Source of the DNA: Alphaproteobacteria bacterium
GTDB lineage: Bacteria > Pseudomonadota > Alphaproteobacteria > Rhodobacterales > Rhodobacteraceae
Length of the DNA stretch: 64,000 nucleotides
NCBI GenBank assembly: GCA_030431825.1
Contig: JAUIIJ010000014.1
Coordinates: forward strand, 1 to 64,000
Reading direction: 5' to 3'
A model generated the notes under the pieces. The model had not been told where the DNA came from and did no database searches. It was given only the letters and a program-made list of their open reading frames with translations. Both the position numbers and the translations under genes were made by a program. This document shows, in pieces, positions 60,790 to 64,000 of this stretch. The first letter of the stretch is position 1. Each line of letters begins with the position of its first letter.

Positions 60790-63551
60790 CGGTGCTTGGC
60801 GGAATCGGGTTCGCTTCGCCCTGGCTGTTGCTCGGCCTGCTTGCGCTGCCGGTTTTGTGGCTGCTTCTGCGGGCGATCCCGCCGGCCCCTGTGCGCCGCC
60901 GGTTCCCAGGTGTGGCGTTGCTGTTGGGGCTCACCGATGACGAAAGCGTTTCGGATCGTACGCCGTGGTGGCTGCTGCTGTTGCGGATGCTGGCGGTTGC
61001 CGCGGTGATTATCGGACTCGCCGGGCCGGTGCTGAACCCGCAGGAGAGCCGGGGCGGCTCGGGACCGCTTCTGATCCTGATGGACGCAAGCTGGGCCGGG
61101 GCGACGCTTTGGTCCGATACCGTCGATCTTGTCGAGGCGCAACTGACCGAGGCAGGCCGGACCGGTCGCCCGGTGTCGATCCTGCGACTGACCGATCCCG
61201 GCGTACCGTCGTTTCAGGCCGCCGATGCGTGGCGCAATCGTCTGCCCGGTCTGATCCCGGCTCCGTGGTCGGCAACCGAAACCCAGATTGACGCAACCAT
61301 CGCGGCCCTGTCCGGCGTGGAAGGCGGCTTTGATACCCATTGGATCAGCGACGGCCTTGACCACCCGGGGCGCGATGCCCTGCTTGACGCGCTGCGGCTT
61401 CGGGGGACCGTGCGGGCCTACCAGACCGGGAGCGCGGTGATGGGGCTGGCCCCGGCGCGGTACGAGGATGGTGCAGTGCAACTGCGCGCGATCCGTTCGC
61501 GCGCGGGAACGGAACGCGAAATCACCATTCTGGCGCAGGGGGCGGACCCGGCGGGCAACATGCGGGTTCTGGCCTCGGCATCGGCCACCTTTGAAAGTGA
61601 TGCGACAAGCGCCACCGCCGGCCTGTCGTTGCCGTCGGAGTTGCGTGCGCGCGTCGCGCGGTTCGAAATTCAGGGCCAGAGATCGGCGGGCGCACTGACC
61701 CTCAGTGATGATAGCCTGCGGCGTCGTGAAGTCGCCCTGATCGCGGGACGGGATGACAGGGAGGGCCTGGAGCTGCTGTCGCCCCTGCACTATCTCGAGC
61801 AGGCACTGGCGCCCACCGCGGATCTTCTGACCGGTGCGTTGATCGATCTTTTGCCGGCCAATCCGGACGTGGTGGTTCTGGCCGATGTCGCGACGCTGTC
61901 GGCGGCTGAAGAGGACGCGTTGAGCGAATGGGTCGATGCGGGGGGCACGCTGCTGCGGTTCGCGGGGCCGCGTCTGGCGGCCAGCGACGTCAGCCGGGAT
62001 GACGAACATCCGTTGATGCCGGTGCGTCTGCGCGCCGGTGGGCGAAGCGTCGGCGGCGCGATGAGCTGGGGCGAGCCAAAGTCGCTTGCGCCCTTCGCCG
62101 AAAACTCGCCGTTTCACGGGCTGACCATCCCCGAGGACGTTACCGTCTCTGCGCAGGTCATGGCGCAACCCGATCCGACGCTGGCCGATCGTGTCATCGC
62201 GTCGCTGGGCGACGGCACACCGCTGGTAACGCGCAAGACAGTGGGGCAGGGAAAGGTCATTCTGTTCCATGTTACGGCGAATGCCGAATGGTCGAGCCTG
62301 CCGCTCTCGGGCCTGTTTGTCGAGATGCTGGAGCGCCTCGCGGTGTCCTCGGCGGCGGCGACACCGCAAGCCGCGGAACTGGAGGGCACCACCTGGACCC
62401 CCGTGCAGGTGATGGACGGGTTCGGCACACTGTCTGACGCGGGCACGCTTGCGGGTGTCGATGGCGCGTCACTGGTCGATGGCCCGGTCGGTCCGGATTT
62501 GCGGCCTGGGCTGTATGTCAGCGGGGATCGGCGCCTTGCCCGTAACGTGCTGTCCGGTGAAAGCGAACTGGCGGTGGCGCGCTGGCCAGACGACGTTCCG
62601 GTCGAGGGGCTGGCGGTGGAGCGGGAAATGCCCTTGGGCGGGGAGCTGCTGGCTCTTGCGCTTGTCGTGCTGGCGCTGGATGTGGTCGCGTCACTCGCGC
62701 TGTCTGGGCGGCTGGGGCTGCCGCGCGCGGCGGCGGGGCTTGTCGGTGTTCTGCTGGTGTTGCAGCCGCTGCAGGGGCGGGCGCAGGACGACACCGATTC
62801 CTTTGCCATCGCCGTGACGAGCGAACTTGTGCTTGCGCATGTTCTGACCGGCGACGACGAACTCGACCGCATCGCGCAGGCGGGTTTGCGCGGCCTGTCC
62901 GAGACGCTGTTCTATCGAACCTCGATCGAGCCGGCCGATCCGGTGGGCGTCGATCTGGAACAGGACGAGCTGGCCTTCTTCCCTCTGCTGTACTGGCCCG
63001 TCACACCCGAGCAGCCGATGCCCTCGGCCGATGCCTATGCACGGATAAACGAATATCTTCGCTCGGGGGGGATGATCCTGTTTGATACCCGCGACGCCGA
63101 CATCGCCGGCTTCGGCGCGGCCAGCCCGAACGGACGCAAGCTGCAGCAATTGGCCGCCCCGCTGGATGTACCGCCCCTGGAACCGCTGCCGCCGGATCAC
63201 GTACTGACCCGGACGTTTTACCTGTTGCAGGATTTTCCGGGCCGCCACACCAGCCGCGAATTGTGGGTCGAGGCGGCGCCACCCGACGCCGAGCAGATCG
63301 AGGGAATGCCGTTCCGCAACCTCAACGACGGGGTGACACCGGTGGTGATCGGTGGCAATGACTGGGCCGCGGCCTGGGCGGTGGATGGCAATGGCCGGCC
63401 AATGTTGCCCATCGGGCGTGGATTTGCCGGTGAACGGCAGCGCGAGCTGGCCAATCGCTTTGGCGTCAATCTCGTGATGCATGTGCTGACCGGGAACTAC
63501 AAATCCGACCAGGTGCATGTTCCCGCGCTGCTTGACAGGTTGGGCCAATGA
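60786..63551 (+). CDS. BatA-like membrane protein with DUF4159 domain
   Basis: This 921-residue protein has an N-terminal BatA domain with two membrane helices (about 12-30 and 60-80; FASPWLLLGLLALPVLWLLLRA in type), a long periplasmic glutaminase/VWA-like part (about 90-600) with VVLADVATLSAAEEDALSEWVDAGGTLLRF in type, two more helices at about 615-665, and the DUF4159 domain at about 675-915 (FFPLLYWPVTPEQPMP, YLRSGGMILFDTRD, LNDGVTPVVIGGNDWAAAWA). It is the standard third gene of this alphaproteobacterial operon. Its function is unknown; a chaperone or envelope role with MoxR is likely. Confidence 0.92.
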   Translation: MTVLGGIGFASPWLLLGLLALPVLWLLLRAIPPAPVRRRFPGVALLLGLTDDESVSDRTPWWLLLLRMLAVAAVIIGLAGPVLNPQESRGGSGPLLILMDASWAGATLWSDTVDLVEAQLTEAGRTGRPVSILRLTDPGVPSFQAADAWRNRLPGLIPAPWSATETQIDATIAALSGVEGGFDTHWISDGLDHPGRDALLDALRLRGTVRAYQTGSAVMGLAPARYEDGAVQLRAIRSRAGTEREITILAQGADPAGNMRVLASASATFESDATSATAGLSLPSELRARVARFEIQGQRSAGALTLSDDSLRRREVALIAGRDDREGLELLSPLHYLEQALAPTADLLTGALIDLLPANPDVVVLADVATLSAAEEDALSEWVDAGGTLLRFAGPRLAASDVSRDDEHPLMPVRLRAGGRSVGGAMSWGEPKSLAPFAENSPFHGLTIPEDVTVSAQVMAQPDPTLADRVIASLGDGTPLVTRKTVGQGKVILFHVTANAEWSSLPLSGLFVEMLERLAVSSAAATPQAAELEGTTWTPVQVMDGFGTLSDAGTLAGVDGASLVDGPVGPDLRPGLYVSGDRRLARNVLSGESELAVARWPDDVPVEGLAVEREMPLGGELLALALVVLALDVVASLALSGRLGLPRAAAGLVGVLLVLQPLQGRAQDDTDSFAIAVTSELVLAHVLTGDDELDRIAQAGLRGLSETLFYRTSIEPADPVGVDLEQDELAFFPLLYWPVTPEQPMPSADAYARINEYLRSGGMILFDTRDADIAGFGAASPNGRKLQQLAAPLDVPPLEPLPPDHVLTRTFYLLQDFPGRHTSRELWVEAAPPDAEQIEGMPFRNLNDGVTPVVIGGNDWAAAWAVDGNGRPMLPIGRGFAGERQRELANRFGVNLVMHVLTGNYKSDQVHVPALLDRLGQ

Positions 63552-64000
63552 CCGGAACCCTTGTGTTTGATCCCTCGATCCCCTGGGTCGCCATTGCCGT
63601 ACTGGGCGCACTGGCGCTCGCGGGGGTGGCGTTGGCAGGGTGGCGCGGTCTTGCGGGCTGGGGCTACAGGGCGCTTGCGGCGCTGGTGCTGCTTGGTGCC
63701 CTGGCCGGCCCGGTCTATCAGGTCGAAGACCGCGCGCCGCTGACCGATATCGTGATCATGATCGAGGATCGCAGCGCCAGCCAGATGTTGTCGGATCGGG
63801 CGAAGCAGATGGACGAGGCCGCCGATGCATTGGCCGCCGACATCGCCGCACGACCGAACACGGAACTGCGCCGGGTCACGGTGCGCGACGGCGAGGGGGA
63901 CGCCGGCACCGAATTGATGACTGCCCTGTCGTCGGTGCTCGCCGAAGAGCCAAGCGCGCGCGTGGCCGGGATCATCACGCTCAGCGACGGGCGTGTGCAC
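63548..64000 (+). CDS. Membrane protein with VWA/glutaminase-like domain, 3' end beyond window
   Basis: The ATG at 63548 overlaps the stop of the DUF4159 gene. The 151 codons present encode two membrane helices (about 11-30 and 37-55), then a periplasmic segment TDIVIMIEDRSASQM and IITLSDGRVH, which resembles a VWA-like strand. In related operons the fourth gene encodes a membrane protein of about 680 residues with a class I glutamine-amidotransferase-like fold, and this appears to be its N-terminus. The frame stays open to the window edge. Confidence 0.8.
   Translation, partial: MTGTLVFDPSIPWVAIAVLGALALAGVALAGWRGLAGWGYRALAALVLLGALAGPVYQVEDRAPLTDIVIMIEDRSASQMLSDRAKQMDEAADALAADIAARPNTELRRVTVRDGEGDAGTELMTALSSVLAEEPSARVAGIITLSDGRVH

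Overview
The window is high-GC DNA from an alphaproteobacterium, most likely Rhodobacterales (Roseobacter/Paracoccaceae type). I base that on a rhizobial-style imp type VI secretion cluster, a DUF1285/MoxR/DUF58/DUF4159 block, a bkd operon beside PHA genes, and general codon use. No species assignment is possible from sequence alone.

Region 1 (1-5920) is accessory DNA. It holds the tail of one IS3-family transposase at the very start and a deleted relic of a related IS3 element at its end, with an intact IS110-family transposase just before that relic. Between them lie a small divergent cassette (XRE regulator facing an HhH-GPD-like protein and a PD-(D/E)XK-like DUF6998-type protein), a DEDDh exonuclease-BRCT protein, an unknown protein ending in an SSB-like acidic tip, and tRNA-Asn(GTT) with its own promoter and terminator.

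Region 2 (5921-14525) is an aralkylamine (aromatic amine) dehydrogenase locus. It has an AraC/FeaR-like regulator, an acyl-CoA synthetase, aauB-aauE-aauD-aauA, then two monoheme c-type cytochromes, a b-type membrane protein and a tetraheme cytochrome. Two promoter regions carry TGGCGC direct repeats spaced exactly 21 bp, a candidate regulator site. An IS630 relic closes the region.

Region 3 (14784-47963) is a complete T6SS island. On the plus strand it carries tssA, B, C, hcp, tagJ, tssE, F, G, H, then a bacterial voltage-gated sodium channel whose stop codon overlaps the start of a 1203-residue TssB-linker-TssC fusion. These are followed by vgrG, a putative adaptor, PAAR, an FHA protein, tssK, tssL-OmpA, tssM, tagF and the phosphatase pppA. 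On the minus strand are the kinase ppkA and an OmpA protein, with a TagX-like peptidase reading away from them. A repeat protein diverges from tssA. No tssJ and no recognisable effector/immunity pair were seen. The channel-plus-fused-sheath unit is the most unusual thing in the window.

Region 4 (48149-64000) is mostly core metabolism: branched-chain 2-oxoacid dehydrogenase E1a/E1b/E2/E3, PHA synthase and depolymerase, PPK2, a hydroxypyruvate isomerase family protein, DUF1285, and a MoxR/DUF58/BatA-DUF4159/VWA-like operon that runs off the right edge.
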